The notes: a model not told the origin generated them from the letters alone. Positions 47,986-61,134 are shown, counted from the stretch's first letter. The stretch: DNA of 64,000 nt from Lomentospora prolificans (GCA_029532625.1 JARFXM010000007.1:1178001-1242000), one strand, 5' to 3'. Made by a program: numbers and translations.

Positions 47986-49620
47986 TTACAAGTCCTCTTC
48001 GAAGAAGAACTCTTCTTCGCTACCATCTTCATAATCGTCGTCTTCATCATCCACCTCGCCTTGCCCAGGTTCGTTCTTAGCTGCGGCCTGGAAGTTCTCG
48101 TCGTCCTCGTCAACATCTAGGATGCCACGTATTTCCCTCTGGCCATTCGCGGTTTCCACAACCACCAACTTCCACGCGGCATCTCCTGCCATCTTTTGCA
48201 GCTGCTTCTTCATGTCCTCAACGAGACTGGGGTCTAACCCCATACGCTTGAGTTCTTCGTTTGTAAGCCCGGAATATTTACCACCATCCTCCGCACTCGT
48301 GCGGCTGGCGATGATGTCAATGCGAAGTTTCGACTTTAGTCTGCCACCCGCGAAACTGTTGGGCAGCTCCAGGTTGACGGAAGAGACCCCCTCGCCATCC
48401 GACGCGAGGATGTTGTGTCCGCCAACGACAATGCCACCAATTACAGGAGGGTGAACAAGAGGGTTAGAGCCTAGGGTATTACCCTGAGGGCTTTCTAGAT
48501 GCGCATTCGTCATGGCATCGACGGCTTTGGCGGAGTAGGAATTGATGTCCTCAAGGGAAAGAATAGGACGACATGTGATTGGGTTGGCTGTAGACTCAAG
48601 AGGGGGAAGAAACGCTACATCATCACAGAGTCGGGGCGTATTGACTTGCATGAGATACGCGCAGGTAGTGACCTCTTTTACCCAGCCAATACGTTCAGCT
48701 TTTAGGGTGGGGGCGCACTGGTATTGTATCTCGATCGTGCGCTCACGTCCCGTCAGGTCGCAAATAGTTCCAGCTCCCATACGCTGAACCAAATACCTCT
48801 GGTCCCCTTTGATTTGCAACTCGGTGTTGGGGGGTGGCGCCGGCATCTGCTCGTGGGTGTTGGCAGGGCTCTCTTCTTGCTGTTGCTGTTGCTGTTGCTG
48901 CTTCTTCTTGGATTTTGATTTCTTTCCAGGATCATACCCAGGCGCGCGGCCGAGGACGTAGGCAACGGTATCGGGATCTTGTACGGGGGGTCTTCCGTCT
49001 GGTATATGCGGAAGGGCATGATACTGGACAATATCGTGTCCGTAGCAGAACCTATAGGTCCACCAACCGTCAATGTGATGAAAACATTCATCTTCGAGAG
49101 GTTTTAAAAGTTCCCAGCCGCGCTGCGATGCTCTCGCCATCTCTTTTGCTTCTTCCGCCTTAGCAAGTTCGGCTGCGGTCTGGTTCTCGGGTCGGGATTC
49201 CTCGAGGATCGGTATTGAACATAGATACTTGTTCGGTGGCATGTTCATTATCTCATAGGTGACACTGGGCCTACCAGCCTCATCCGCGCCATTGGAAGGC
49301 TCATCATTATCGGCCGAACGAACTCTCTGGGCTAGGTCCGATTGGGAGGAGAAATCAGCACTATAGGTGGCTTGGGCGCTGGCGTGCTCTAGTATGGACT
49401 GCGCATCTTGCTCGGAGATGAAGCTGTCGGAGAAGATGACGTCAAACTGGAGGATGATCGGTAAGATAGTCAACCCAACCAAGATGTGAGGGGCTTTTGG
49501 GACAAGATTGCGTTTACTAACCTGTGGATGGGCGAATATGTCTTCGTGAATGCTGAAGGTCCGTTGCAGACCTATGCACTGGTGGGCCAAGGCCAAGAGG
49601 GGAAGGCTCAACCGGCGCAT
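47986..49620 (-). CDS. yos9: OS-9 homologue YOS9, ER-associated degradation lectin
   Basis: Two exons, 49620-49522 and 49446-47986, give 519 residues. YOS9 reads trimmed mannose glycans on misfolded glycoproteins in the ER lumen and passes them to the HRD1-HRD3 ubiquitin ligase. A signal peptide spans about residues 1-20. The MRH lectin domain covers about 150-310, with Cys154, GWWTYRFCYG (160-169), GTICDLTGRER (260-270), and paired Cys in the CxxxxxxxIGWVKEVTTC region; the Arg and Glu that contact mannose are in place. A polyGln run (216-223) after a Lys-rich stretch sits inside the domain as an insertion. The C-terminus is very acidic and ends EEDL, which resembles but does not match HDEL/KDEL. 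The 75-bp intron has a GTTAGT donor. Family assignment is firm. Confidence 0.93.
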   Translation of the reverse strand: MRRLSLPLLALAHQCIGLQRTFSIHEDIFAHPQVSKRNLVPKAPHILVGLTILPIILQFDVIFSDSFISEQDAQSILEHASAQATYSADFSSQSDLAQRVRSADNDEPSNGADEAGRPSVTYEIMNMPPNKYLCSIPILEESRPENQTAAELAKAEEAKEMARASQRGWELLKPLEDECFHHIDGWWTYRFCYGHDIVQYHALPHIPDGRPPVQDPDTVAYVLGRAPGYDPGKKSKSKKKQQQQQQQQEESPANTHEQMPAPPPNTELQIKGDQRYLVQRMGAGTICDLTGRERTIEIQYQCAPTLKAERIGWVKEVTTCAYLMQVNTPRLCDDVAFLPPLESTANPITCRPILSLEDINSYSAKAVDAMTNAHLESPQGNTLGSNPLVHPPVIGGIVVGGHNILASDGEGVSSVNLELPNSFAGGRLKSKLRIDIIASRTSAEDGGKYSGLTNEELKRMGLDPSLVEDMKKQLQKMAGDAAWKLVVVETANGQREIRGILDVDEDDENFQAAAKNEPGQGEVDDEDDDYEDGSEEEFFFEEDL

Positions 49621-52600
49621 TGTGCCGTGTGCCGTCCTAAGCTTACATGAAGATGTGAAGCTCGTTGGGGTTAGTATAAAGATTTACCTTCGCAGTCCTT
49701 CTTATTCAATCGTGAAGGCGACGGGGTATCTAGCGTCGTGATCCACTGATGGCTACTACCTGTCAATACCAACAACGCAGGTACGTCTCACGTCAGTGGT
49801 AAAGTGGCATCTTGCGGATCGAATAAGTCCGATGATCTACCGACGCGCGAGGGTTGACGCTCTGGGCCGAGCTTGCGGGAGAGCTGGCTGAGTCAGCTAT
49901 CTTAGCCATTCATGGAATCGATGTACCCAGGCACCAACCGCCGTTTCTACCTGGATGGAGATGAGCCCCAACCCATGATGATTCTCGAGCTATTAACATT
50001 CCGGAACTAGTCCGCGGAATGTAATTGTTTCTGTACTATGAGAATTGTTGGGGCAATTTGTGTCACCCAGTCGTGCAATCAATGGGCCTCATTGTGGCCC
50101 AATCGCTGATGCGAAAATTGTTTCGGTGAGGCACCAAGGTCGGGAACAGCATCTCAGATGCGACACGGCGAGCCTGCCCACGCCGAACCAAGAAGTGTAA
50201 AAAGCAGAACCCAGTGGGAAATGTAATTGTGAAGTATACTGAACACACGACGCCCAATTCAGGTCCAGGGTCAGCTCCTTTCCGGAACGCGGCCGTTCTT
50301 TCTGCATGAGATGACCCTTACAAATGGCCCAACTAGAATTTTTGCACTTTCATCTGTATGATAAAATAGACTCTACTATTGCTGCACATCTGGGCAACTC
50401 GATCACCCGATGGTGTCGCGACTTGCTTCCGGATTGGAGAACTGGAGACTGGGAAATTCAGACGTCCTGGCGGCGTTGGATTTCCCAAGGTTTCAACCGG
50501 CCAGGGAGACAGGGACCGAGGATTGCTACATTGATGGCGTCGTTTAATACTCTGCAGAGGCGCTCGTAAATCTACAATTAAATAGACAGGGTCCTTTTTG
50601 CGACACGTACTGGGCCCAGTTCCTTTTGGTCGTACACATGTGCGTAGCCGGCTGGGGTGGGATGGAGAGTATTTGCGAGAAAGGGAAGTTGTCCATTGAG
50701 GGATGCTGGAGGTGCGGGTGGCGAAAGTCTGAATGGAGGGGAGAGCGGCCGACGAACGAGTAAGACGGCAACGGGCGGCCAAGACTGGCGGGCACAAGGC
50801 GCCCTCCAAGGCATTCCATAACTTCCAGGCCTCTGCGCAGTGGTTTCCCATGTAGGCCAAGCTCATGGGACTCTCTTCCGACGTTCTTGTTTCCTGGGCG
50901 GATGGTGGTATGGCTGGGCAGACTTGTGTCTCATCCGTCATAGTACGAAGCAGCGTCTTTCTTGGACCTCAGACAGATCCCATCTCAGTCAACCGTTTGC
51001 CGAAGCACAGTCGGTGACCCAGTTGAGATCGCGGCAGTGCTGACGAAGGTCAACGGCGCTGCTTAGGTTGCCCCTCGTGCGAGCGTGGCAGAGTCCCACG
51101 AGGAGTAACTGTCGGTAACTATGGCGGGATTATAGTGCGCTATCAAGCAAGGAAAGGTAGTGTGGAGAGGCTAGGCGTTGGCGTTTCCTTCTCCCTCGTA
51201 GTCTCTGTGGCAGAGAACATTGTACCAGGTCGAGAAGAGATAAATTACTCGCTCACGGAGGTGGGATTCTCAAGTGCGCGATTATTAGGAGGCCCGGTAA
51301 TACGATAGTTCACTACCTCAGTATAGTAGGAGAAGCCCACGACTCCGGATTTCGAATTCATAAGCCGGCATCATGCAGAAGATGGATGGTACGTGACTGC
51401 AATCCAGAGGAAGGATCATTGATCACATTTAGTGCACGCAGCATCGAGAATCATTACCACGCAGGAAGAACTAGTGCCCGGGCAGCGGCTGGGTTTCTAC
51501 CCATTTGTGCAAGTCCCTGTTTGGGTTGGTCGGATGGGTCACGTCGACCGCCTCAATTGTGAGATGGCTTCTTATCCAATCATTTGGGGACACCGACGTG
51601 CCAGCTCAGAGGCAGGGCGAGCAGGCCCAGGATCTTGATGCCGCGACATGATGTTCCGATTATGTAATTCACGCCTTTTCCTCTTTGAGGAGGGATACTG
51701 ACATGCATGGTAGATGGTCTGATGGATTGGCTTTGGGGGCTCTCGGTGACCGACCATCGGGTGTTGGATATTAGCTGGTGAGTGCACAGTTGGGCAACCG
51801 CCATGGCTTCCACTAGGCTCAGCTGGCTGTTGAGCTGGCGATGGAATCTCCCCGTTACTGCTGAGTGCCGCCACTGGGTCGTGGTGTGCAGCACAGCCCC
51901 AAAGGGAACGCAGTCTTCGTTTCCGATTAGATCGCAGAATCGAGCCAGCGTTTGTTCCATCTCCAAACAGCTTTGCCCGTCAGGTTGCGTGACCCAATAA
52001 TTGCTGTTTTGGGTTAGGAGCAGCACGCTGGGTCCATGACAACCTGCCAGTGTTTTACAAGATCATACCTCCAATGGCCTCTCCGCTAGCCCTCGAGAGA
52101 AAAACGAGGACAGCGCCGACTCTGCTGGCGATCATCATTGAAGGTGCGGTGCATCCAGCGATTCTCAAGTCGAAGAGGACATGGATGGTGGGTACTTGGG
52201 TTGGCCCATCTCATGAGTGGATTGGAGAAGAAGCAATGTGTGATATATGCAGCACATCTGCGCAAACGAGCTCAGCGGCCAGTGAGATTGGGACATTCAG
52301 TGAGGTGGTTAATAAGAGGTGGACAACACTGGCAGCCTGGCGGTGTTGGCATTGGCTTGACGGTGACACACTCCGATCACTGTCGTCATCGTCTTGGGCG
52401 CCTGAGGCTTAGACTGCACAGTAGCTTTGCCGACTCGGGACGCGCCCGATACCAAATGCGATATTGATGCATGCTGCTCGTTGTCCATCGCTAGGAGCCT
52501 ACAGTATTCCACTTCTGAACCACGACACATCTTTCCGCTGCTAATGGTTGCCGCCGACCGTGTTGTAGGAGCGTGGCTTGCGTCAGGGGAAGAGGGTGTG

Positions 52601-54312
52601 CTCTCTTGTTAGTCTAGGTCTGGCTGTTGTGTTCCTCCACTCCACTTTTCGTCCTCGGTGTCCCTGATAGTCGGCCGCTAAAAATTGAAGGCTTGCCGGG
52701 CGTGATTTCACTTGATAAACGTCAATTTATGGGACGAATGAGATGAGAGTCGTTTTGGCATGAGAGGTATTCGGCCCCGTCCATGATACTTAATAGATCG
52801 TGTTTGGTTTCGATCGCCAGGGGACCCAGTACCGAGGCATCCCTGGACATCCCATTCATAATAGCTTCTCCACTAATCTTGACAAGTACAGGGTGACCCT
52901 CCTGACATATCCTGCTGCCCCTGCCGAATCGAAAATACTGAAACTTGCCCAAGCCATTTCACCATCTACGCGAGGTCAAACCGGGTGCCTTCCAGGGCCT
53001 AGTTGCTCCTCTCAGCGCGCATGGGTGACACTGAAATCCCAGTAATCCCAATCCCACTTCTGTGCCATTGGCCCCCTGTAAATGAAGTGCTGGGAATTAA
53101 TTTATAGTTGGAACACACCGTGCAAGCTAGGTGGTTATCATTGATGGAGTGAATGCTCGATATGGAGCCTGCACTTCGGCCCATTCAGTAAATCTGGTGT
53201 ACCAGCCACCGTATCTAGCACTAATGCGGAGCTTAAACAAATGGTACCCGAGTACTCGCTTTATGGCACCCTGCGATTGACCTCAGTCAAGCGGCCGTGT
53301 CGTCGGTGTCCTCCAAGAACTCTTTAGACCTGGCGCTGTGGGGTTTTGGGTTGGCTGACCTGAGTCTGAACGACCGCAATCAGTGGATGTTCCGCATGTT
53401 CCGTTTCTCCCCAGCTTTTGTAGGCCTGCCAAGGTGCGTCAGGCTGTGTATCGTATCTGTGTTCAACCTTGACGGATGTGCGTCGGCGACGGATGTACTC
53501 GAAGACATCCACGGATGCCAGGTGCAGGTGGTCTGCGCAGATGTGTACATTGCCAGCAGTCCTCCCTCAAGCCGGGGGTGGTACAACCTGTAGGTGCGGC
53601 AGTTTAGGTGCGGCACTGGCTCCCTGTTCTGCGTGTCGTCAGCAGGGTACAGTGCCTGTACCTTGCACTACGTCTCATCACCCACAAGTACCTTGTACAA
53701 GCTTGTCCCACTCCATCATCGCATGCACACGTATTTTCAACTTGCCTAGTATTATTACTCCAAGCCTGATCGCTCCCTGTCTGCCTGCGTGGGGTTGGTC
53801 ACTTGGAGACGCCTCATTTTTTGACTGGCTCTCGTTGCGAACGCTTTCCTCGTGTCTCGACCTTCTATTAATCCAGCCCTTTGTCCGCCCTTTCCTTTCT
53901 TTTCCATTTTGTACTTCTCTCCAGGCATCGTTGATTTGATCATCGATATTGTTCAGTTTCAAACCATTCCCTGACGAATACCCCAGATCCGCTTCTCTTG
54001 ACGAGGCAAGGTCATCTGTCCAGCCCCGGCGTCTTATTTGTCCCCTCATCGCTGAACTTATCTGATTCCCGCCTGATCCGGCAGGGAGCCCAACGTCGGG
54101 TCACTGTCTCGAGCAGACAGAATACTGTTCTCCGTTCACATCTTGCGATATTCCATTCCAAGTAGAAAAGCCTAAGGTCCTGGCTGGAGATTCTCGTGCC
54201 ACTGGGCTTCCATACATCAGAACCCGGCCCGATCTACGGCTGGCCCTGTCACGCGACCCATCCGCTCCCAGAATCATTTATTGACAACTGTAGGCCTCTC
54301 AGCAAATCTGCC
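49621..54312. other. 4.7-kb tract between YOS9 and the C2H2 gene
   Basis: YOS9 is read leftward and the C2H2 gene rightward, so both promoters lie here. The last kilobase reads like a long pyrimidine-rich leader. The middle contains only short frames without motifs. GCTGGC/GCCAGC words cluster around 51.6-52.1 kb. No gene, repeat family or RNA gene recognised. Confidence 0.55.
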
Positions 54313-56351
54313 ATGTCACTGTCCACCATGAATTTCACCCCCGAGCAAATTCAACACGAGCTTGAGAATATACAGAGCATGGAAGGATTCCTAAAAGAAC
54401 GACAATGTTTCCTCGAAAGTCTCCAAAGCACGCAACCCCATTCGGATCGAGTCAACAGTGAGGGAACTTTGTTTCCCACCAACACTTATCAGCTCGCTTC
54501 AGGGGACCCTCATCAAAACCAACTCACCTCCTCTTCATCACGCCGGGCAACCGTTTCTATGACCCCCCGAAGCCAGTCTAATGTCGGCTTCGCCTCTGCC
54601 CCCATCCGCCGAGACAACAACATGATGGTATGTAGTTGTGGTTCCATTCCCCCCTTCTAGAAGCCATCGAACTAACATTCTATTAGCGATCACGCTCCAA
54701 CATGTCTGCTCAGTCTCAACCCATGAGCAGGAGTGTCTCTCAGGCCTCTCTGAACATGGGATCGCAGGGTTTTTTTGGTGCTGGTATGGTAGATGGTGTC
54801 TACCAAGACGAGTCACCTAGCCCCCAGCTGCTTGGAAGTCAGGTTCGCCCAGTTGCTGACCGGCTTCCCAAGGTCCAGGAGGACCCCACTCTGGATGTTG
54901 GCCAGACACCATTCGAGTACTTGATGTCTATTGAGCCCGAGTTGCGAATGGGTGGCTTGATGAACACTTACTACCCCGCTATCACCCAGAACGACTATGT
55001 CGGCTACTCGGATAGTAACGGAACCTCAGCGACTCCATCTCTCGTATCCGCTGATTCGGCTACCGTTCCGGACATGGGTCCTCTTACCAGGGAGAATAGC
55101 TCCATCGGCCATGCTTTCATTGACGCGCTCCCTCCTCTTAGTAGGACGGCGAGTCACGGCCCAGCGGAGCTGACCATCGATCTGGGTGGGGCTGCCGGAA
55201 AGGCAGCTGCTATGTCATATCATTTTGGGATGGGCTCCTCGACGTCGGAGAAGATGTCTCTCAATCTTCGCGCTACTAAGGAGGTTTCCCCGTCACTATG
55301 CCTTGCTCCCGAATCCACTGAGATGCTCCGGACCACCTCGGGCAGTAGCATGAAGTCGACAGCTTCCTACCAAGGACGTCGGGCAAAGGAGGCCCTAGAA
55401 CGCCAAATTCAGAACGGCTCTCGAATCGCGATCGCTCCCAGGGAGGGGTCCGAAGACGTCAAGTCCACATCTAAACGCGCTGACTCCACTGGCTCTTCGC
55501 CCTCTAAGTGTTCGGCTTCCGCTAAGAGGCATAGCACCATTGCCCACCAGTACCAACGCCGCAAGCAGCCTAAAGTGTTCTGCGACAAATGTAACGAATA
55601 CCCTGACGGCTTCCGTGGTGAACATGAGCTTCGCAGGCATACCAATTCGAAGCATGCAAAGCTTGTTGCTAAATGGGTTTGCCGTGACCCTACTTCGGTT
55701 GGCCGCAAGCCTGGTATAGATGCTATGTATCCCCTTAGCAAATGCAAGGCTTGTTTGTCCACCAAGAAATACGGCGCCTACTACAACGCCGCGGCCCATC
55801 TACGCCGCGCTCATTTCAGGAAGCGCACTGCGCGCGGCAAGAAGCGAGCTGAAAATAGAGATAACCGGAAGGCAAAGCAACAAGACAGTTCGTGGCCGCC
55901 AATGGCTGACCTCAAGCACTGGATGGTACGTGTCCTGGTGCGCAAGGATGGTGGTGAGGAAATCATTCAAGAAATGGAAGAGGACGACGGTGCATCATTT
56001 GACGCTGAATGTCCTGAGCCATCCCAGCAGGAGGACTCGTCAAAGCCTCAAGAACATGACATTGACTTTGTCACTTCTGGTAATGGTGGAGCATTCGACT
56101 TTTCAGCGCTTGATGTGAATGCGTATGCCGGTATGATGCGGGATCTCGACCCACTTGACACTATCATGGACAATTACGACGGGTCTCCCAATCCTGCGAC
56201 CGTGGGGTCGTCCTGCGCCGGATTTGACCTCTCTCCTTACCAGAACTCAGCTTCCTCGTCTCCTTATGAAGATGCCATCTCCACAATGGCCTCCCCCTCC
56301 GTGGGTTCGGGCCCCTATGATGTTTTCCAACCCACCACCCATCGGTTTTGA
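54313..56351 (+). CDS. C2H2 zinc-finger transcription factor
   Basis: Two exons, 54313-54627 and 54687-56351, give 659 residues with a 59-bp intron. The N-terminus has a short helix rich in Gln/Glu (about 7-35), followed by a long Ser/Thr-rich disordered region. Two C2H2-like fingers lie near 404-428 (CDKC, then H-x4-H) and 458-481 (CKAC, then HLRRAH), the second preceded by a long loop and an extra Cys. A basic stretch (RKRTARGKKRAENRDNRKAK) follows and may be a nuclear localisation signal. A conserved segment SSWPPMADLKHWM and an acidic region come next. This layout matches a conserved uncharacterised Pezizomycotina family (I recall it as DUF7896). Likely a nuclear DNA-binding regulator; targets unknown. 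Two nearby ATGs (54313 and 54328) are both plausible starts. Confidence 0.85.
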
Positions 56352-59180
56352 GCGCTGAGCAAGCTGAACTTGTTCAAAGGTATACCTATTTCTGGCCGAG
56401 GCCCCCTCACTAAGGTCCCTTCGATTCTCTCTTCTTGGACTCTTGCGCTTTTCTATCTTGGTTGGAACGAGAAACAAAAAAAAGATAAAAAAAAATATTC
56501 ACAACACGGCCTTGACTATCACGAGTATTCTTGGGTTTGCCAACATCTTTGATTATTTTCGATGGCGCCCAACTTTGTCCGGCTATCGATGTCGCTCGGT
56601 TCTTTCCTATCAGATGGTTTCGTTGCCTTTTTCAACCCTTCCTATTTTTGTTCGAACTGGTTCATCTTTCCTTGCAATCTGGGGCATACTGCTCCCATTG
56701 CCTCTTGCGACTCTTTTCTTGCTGCTTTTCCTTATGACCGATTTATGCTCTCTCCACAGAGATCTGAACGTTATCGACTACGATGTGAGCCGGTGGGGGA
56801 TACGTTTACACGAACACGCTGCTCTATACGATACACCACGCTATATTCTAAGACGAGATACGCACTGGCACGCAAGCATCCTTCGCCTAAGGGCTTTAAG
56901 GAGCTGTCACGGCAACTATCACGGCACCCACGTTCCTTGCTTGTCTACTTGCTTGGCTAGCCTCAACTCTCTGCTTATACAAGCTTTGTTGATGTGTACC
57001 GCCGGGCTTCCCGAGGGGGTTGATCTTCCTACTCACCAAAGGGCACAAGCATATGAATTCATAGCCAACGTTGGCCCCAGACTTAGCTAGTCCGAGGGCC
57101 AAACTCATACGTTTTCAAATATGGCTCCCTCCAGCCATAACAGAAGCCTACATCCTCCTATCGGCTATGCGCCGAACTTGACTGAGCGCCACCACGGCTC
57201 GACTCTAGCAAGTAGAGGATAGATGGCACTTTCACTTCACCATCTTATTTTCCTAATACCCTTACTACTTTTAATTCCGTCTTGGCAGGTCCGAGGGATG
57301 TTATGATGTTTTACGAAAGCGATAGATTTTGTCTTTTTGGGTTTCTATGCATAGCGTCGGCGTTTTCATGTATAGGATTGGGAATGAATATTATAGACCG
57401 GGCACACTTGGACAGAAGCCCTTTTACGACCCTTGGAGCATGTGGCACAGAGCCCGGTTATGAAAGAAACGGATATCTTACGATATATGACGAGGATTGC
57501 GACAAAGAAGACAGAGGTTTCGGACTCTGGATGTATCAATGAAATGTAGTATAGCGTGGCCCGACGAGACGCAAGGTCGGTCGGAGCCTTTGGGCATATC
57601 CAATGGATACGGCCCCAATGCAGTCCTACTGTGGTAGGACGATGGAGACTAGAACAGTTTTCCTTCGTGACCGTCTGGTGAAATCTCTCTTAAGTAGTGC
57701 GAGGAGAGGATCGATGTCTTCTTCAAAGTTATACCCGTCGATGTCGAGGCTCCTCCCTTGCCACTTTAAGATCGCGTTCCGTAAGCTGCTTAGTCGCTGT
57801 TCCTAGCAAGCTGAGAGCAGGCTTGGTCACAGGCTTAGTCTCAACCTGCTGTCTCTTACTTTACCGCTGGGGAAGATTTCAGCAGACGGATGAGGATGCT
57901 TTAGGCACAGCTGCCATTCAGCCAGTTGGACCTGTTCGAGAACCTAGTTAAGTAAAAGTTTATCATATTGCTTCAGTGTACGTGTGTTAGGGTGATCAAA
58001 GGAAGGCGCGCGCCGGTCCTTCCTCAGATGGCTTGATTCCTTGGGAAGGCATGGTTACCTGGAGAGGGACACGAGCTTGAATGGCATTTTAGCTCATCCG
58101 TCACTAGAATCAAGTTCAATCTACGAATTCACGAGCCGAAGGCGCTATGTTTAACTGACGTTCTGAAAAAGGATGCCTTTCAGGTAACCAATCCCCCTAA
58201 CAAGAGCAAGTCTTCGGCTGTGGCCAAGATACGAAGCAGTTTACTAGAAGGCATTGGTGATCGCCCTTGAGTGGTTGATTTCCTCCATGTATCCAAGCAA
58301 AACGATGACTCCCAGCAGCAACTTGTAATGTCCCATCGATCTAACCGGCTTCAAGCCCCGTAGCCATCAACTCGAGGGCCCCGATTCAGTTTCGGTGCAT
58401 TCGCGGGGGTCATGTGACCACGCACGCCAGCCCTCCAGCGGCTCCATAGAAATCTGATACTTAGTACCAAGGTACATCATATTAGAGGTTCAAATTCATG
58501 GAAAAATATTGAAGGGTCGGCTCACAGCTGGAACCATCTGATTCGGGAAGGAACAGTGGGTCGGCGCCCTGCAGGAGAACCCCTAACATCAATAGCCGCT
58601 AGCTTTTCGACTTTCGCGACCGGAAAAAAGAAGCAAAAATCATCATCAAACATACCATCTCCTTTCTCATTTCTCCTCTCCACCTTCTTTCCATCCCGCC
58701 ATCCGCATCTCCTAGGTTTATCGTTCTCCTCAAGGACAGCAATCCAATAGAAATCGGAATCTATCGTAGTTCTTTGTCTTGACCGGCCGACCAATACCCT
58801 GGTTAGATTGGTTGAAGCTTTCAGAGACGCGTGCAGATTTTCGCCACCAGCCCCCTCAAATCATTGCGACAAAGAGAATCGTGCAACTTTTCTTCCCATC
58901 GGGCGGATTGGTGCTCTTTGCGCCAAGGATTAGTTTTGTTTCCATCAAACTGCAGTAACCAGTCGCAACTTCCTGTATCCAGCGCTTCTTTAATCACGAC
59001 CCGAACCAAGGCACCCACATGTGACCTCTCGCGACTGACGACTATTTTCGCCTCGGACTTAGCCCTTTCCATTTAACTAGGCAGCAAGAGTTTCTTAGTA
59101 TTTAAACACCTCTTTGTGTTTTCGCTGCATCTCTTTCTACCCGCCTCAACATTCCAACAAGCAAGAGCTGCTTAACAAAC
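56352..59180. other. 2.8-kb spacer, mostly 3' and 5' untranslated sequence
   Basis: Between the C2H2 and KH-protein genes, both read rightward. The left part is pyrimidine-rich with small A-runs (about 56.48-56.5 kb) and probably is a long 3' untranslated region. Two frames, of 215 and 86 codons, lie here but show no motif or signal structure. The right end is the KH-gene promoter and leader. Confidence 0.55.
59099..59106 (+). promoter_or_regulatory. Possible TATA element of the KH-protein gene
   Basis: TATTTAAA lies 75 bp upstream of the start codon, ahead of a C/T- and A-rich leader. The element is degenerate and close to the start, so it may instead lie within the leader. Confidence 0.3.
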
Positions 59181-61134
59181 ATGTCGACGCAAACACCAGA
59201 CATTCAATCCATTCTGGCCGCGCTAGGTATGTCTTCGCGCTCGGCACCCGTCTTATTTGATCCTGGAGCTAACCTACCTCTGTTTTCGTAGCCTCTCAGC
59301 GCCAGGCACCTCCAGCGGGAGGACAAGCCCCTGGCCAGCCCTCCGTCCCAGGCGCACCCGCGTACCCTTCCTCCGAGCAGCAACCTCCCGCTGCCTACCC
59401 TCCACCCCCTGGATCTACTCCATATGGAGCACCCCCTGGCTATCCCATTCCCCAGCCAGCGGCGTCCGGTAATATGGATCTTAGCGCGATCCGCCCTGTG
59501 AACTCTGGAACTGTAAGCATTGCGGAGGCTATCGCGAAGGCAAAGTCATATGCTGCTGAAGCTGGTGTTGCCTCGTATGATCGGCCCGTTTATTCACCCC
59601 ACAACGGACGTGGAGACGGCCGCGACAGTCGTGATGGTCGTGACTATCGCCGTCGTAGCCGCTCGAAATCTCCGGCTTCCCGTCGTGACAACTATCGTGA
59701 CAACTACACCGCGTACAGAGATGAGCGTCGTGAAGAGCGCTCGCGTGATTATGGACATCCTGGTGGCAGATATTCGCCGGATGGTCGCGGCCGTGGTGGC
59801 CAATATCGTGACTCTAATGGAAGAGACAGGGACAGGTCCCCTCCTCGGGGCGGAGATGACAACTCGGAGACTATCCAGATCGAAGGTAATCTTGTCGGTC
59901 TTATCATCGGCCGGCAAGGTGAAAACCTTAGGCGTATTGAGGGGGAGACGGGTTGCCGTGTCCAATTCCTTGGTACAGCTGACAACTCTACTTTGCGACA
60001 GTGCAAGATTACTGGGCCTCGTGCGCGCCGTGCAGACGTGAAAGAAGCCATTGATCGTATTATTCGTGATACCGGTGTCAACTCCAGCCGTGGTGGTCCA
60101 TCGGAACGCCCCCCTGTTAATGATCAACGCGGAGGGGCGGCCGCCTTGCGAGAGGGCGAGGACCACATGCAAATCATGGTACCCGATCCTACTGTCGGTC
60201 TAATCATAGGTCGCGGCGGAGAAACTATTCGCGATCTCCAAGAAAGGTCAGGCTGCCACATTAACATTGTCGGCGAGTCCAAGAGCATCAACGGCTTGCG
60301 TCCAGTAAATTTGATTGGATCGCTCGAGGCTGCCCAAAAAGCCAAGGATCTTATTATGGAGATTGTGGACAGTGACAGCCGTGGCGAGGGGGCTGCTGGA
60401 GCAGCAGCAGCGACTGGAAAGAGGAATTTCGGCGGCCAAAGTGAATCGCACTCATATGAGCACCAGAGCAGGCCTGCGCCACCCCACCGTGGTGGCGACG
60501 GGGGTATGGGGAGCGACAAGATCCAGGAGATTATTCGTGTGCCCTCGGACGCAGTAGGGATGATTATTGGTAAGCGCGGCGATACCATCCGCGAAATTCA
60601 GAACGTTACGGGATGTAAAATCAACGTGTCGCAATCGTCCGGTGAGGGGGAGACTGAACGGGAGATTGCCCTTATCGGCAGTCAGGATAGTATTAACCGC
60701 GCCAAGCGCGCCATCGACGAAAAGATTGAGGCAGTTGTAAGTTGTTATTCTCACCCCAAATGCTTTCCACAGGAGTTTCACATTGCTAACTTCTTCTTAG
60801 CGCATGAAGGGATCTGGTCCCAGCGGAGGTGGCCGTGGAGGCGGTCGAGGCGGTGATCACGGTGGTTACGGTCAGCATTCCGCTGCCTTGCCTAACTCTG
60901 CCTCTCAATCCAACCCACCCCCGCAACAGGCTGCTACCGACGGTTCGGATCCGTATGCTCAGTGTAAGTATCCAACTTTGTGTTTCTCACCACTTGGTTC
61001 ATGTTCTAACAACTATTATAGATGGTGGATACAACAACTATCTAGCCCTTTGGTACTCGCAGTGGATAGGCGCCGCCGGGGCTGGTGCTCAACCGCCCGG
61101 TGACGCTCCCCAGCCGCCCTCCGGAGCCCAGTAG
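59181..61134 (+). CDS. Three-KH-domain RNA-binding protein, FUBP/KSRP-like
   Basis: Four exons, 59181-59226, 59292-60736, 60801-60963 and 61022-61134, join in phase to 588 residues. A short helix, a Pro/Gln-rich stretch (about 16-75) and an Arg/Asp/Ser-rich, RS- and RG-like linker (about 120-205) precede three KH domains. Their GxxG loops are GRQG (222-225), GRGG (322-325) and GKRG (442-445), each in the IIG-x-x-G-x-x-I/L-R-x-I/L context. A Gly/Arg-rich stretch follows, then a C-terminal YNNYLALWYSQWIG segment recalling the Tyr/Trp repeats of FUBP proteins. Expected role: binding single-stranded RNA or DNA in splicing, mRNA stability or transcription. Introns are 58-65 bp with good signals. 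Convergent with HAS1. Confidence 0.93.

Noticed and set aside
56443..57090. 215-codon + strand frame after the C2H2 gene
   Set aside because: Motifless, starts in pyrimidine-rich sequence just past a stop codon, and is best read as 3' untranslated region.
59594..60172. 192-codon - strand frame, Thr/Val-rich
   Set aside because: It is a shadow of the KH-protein coding exon; the low-complexity composition mirrors the Arg/Asp/Ser linker on the other strand.
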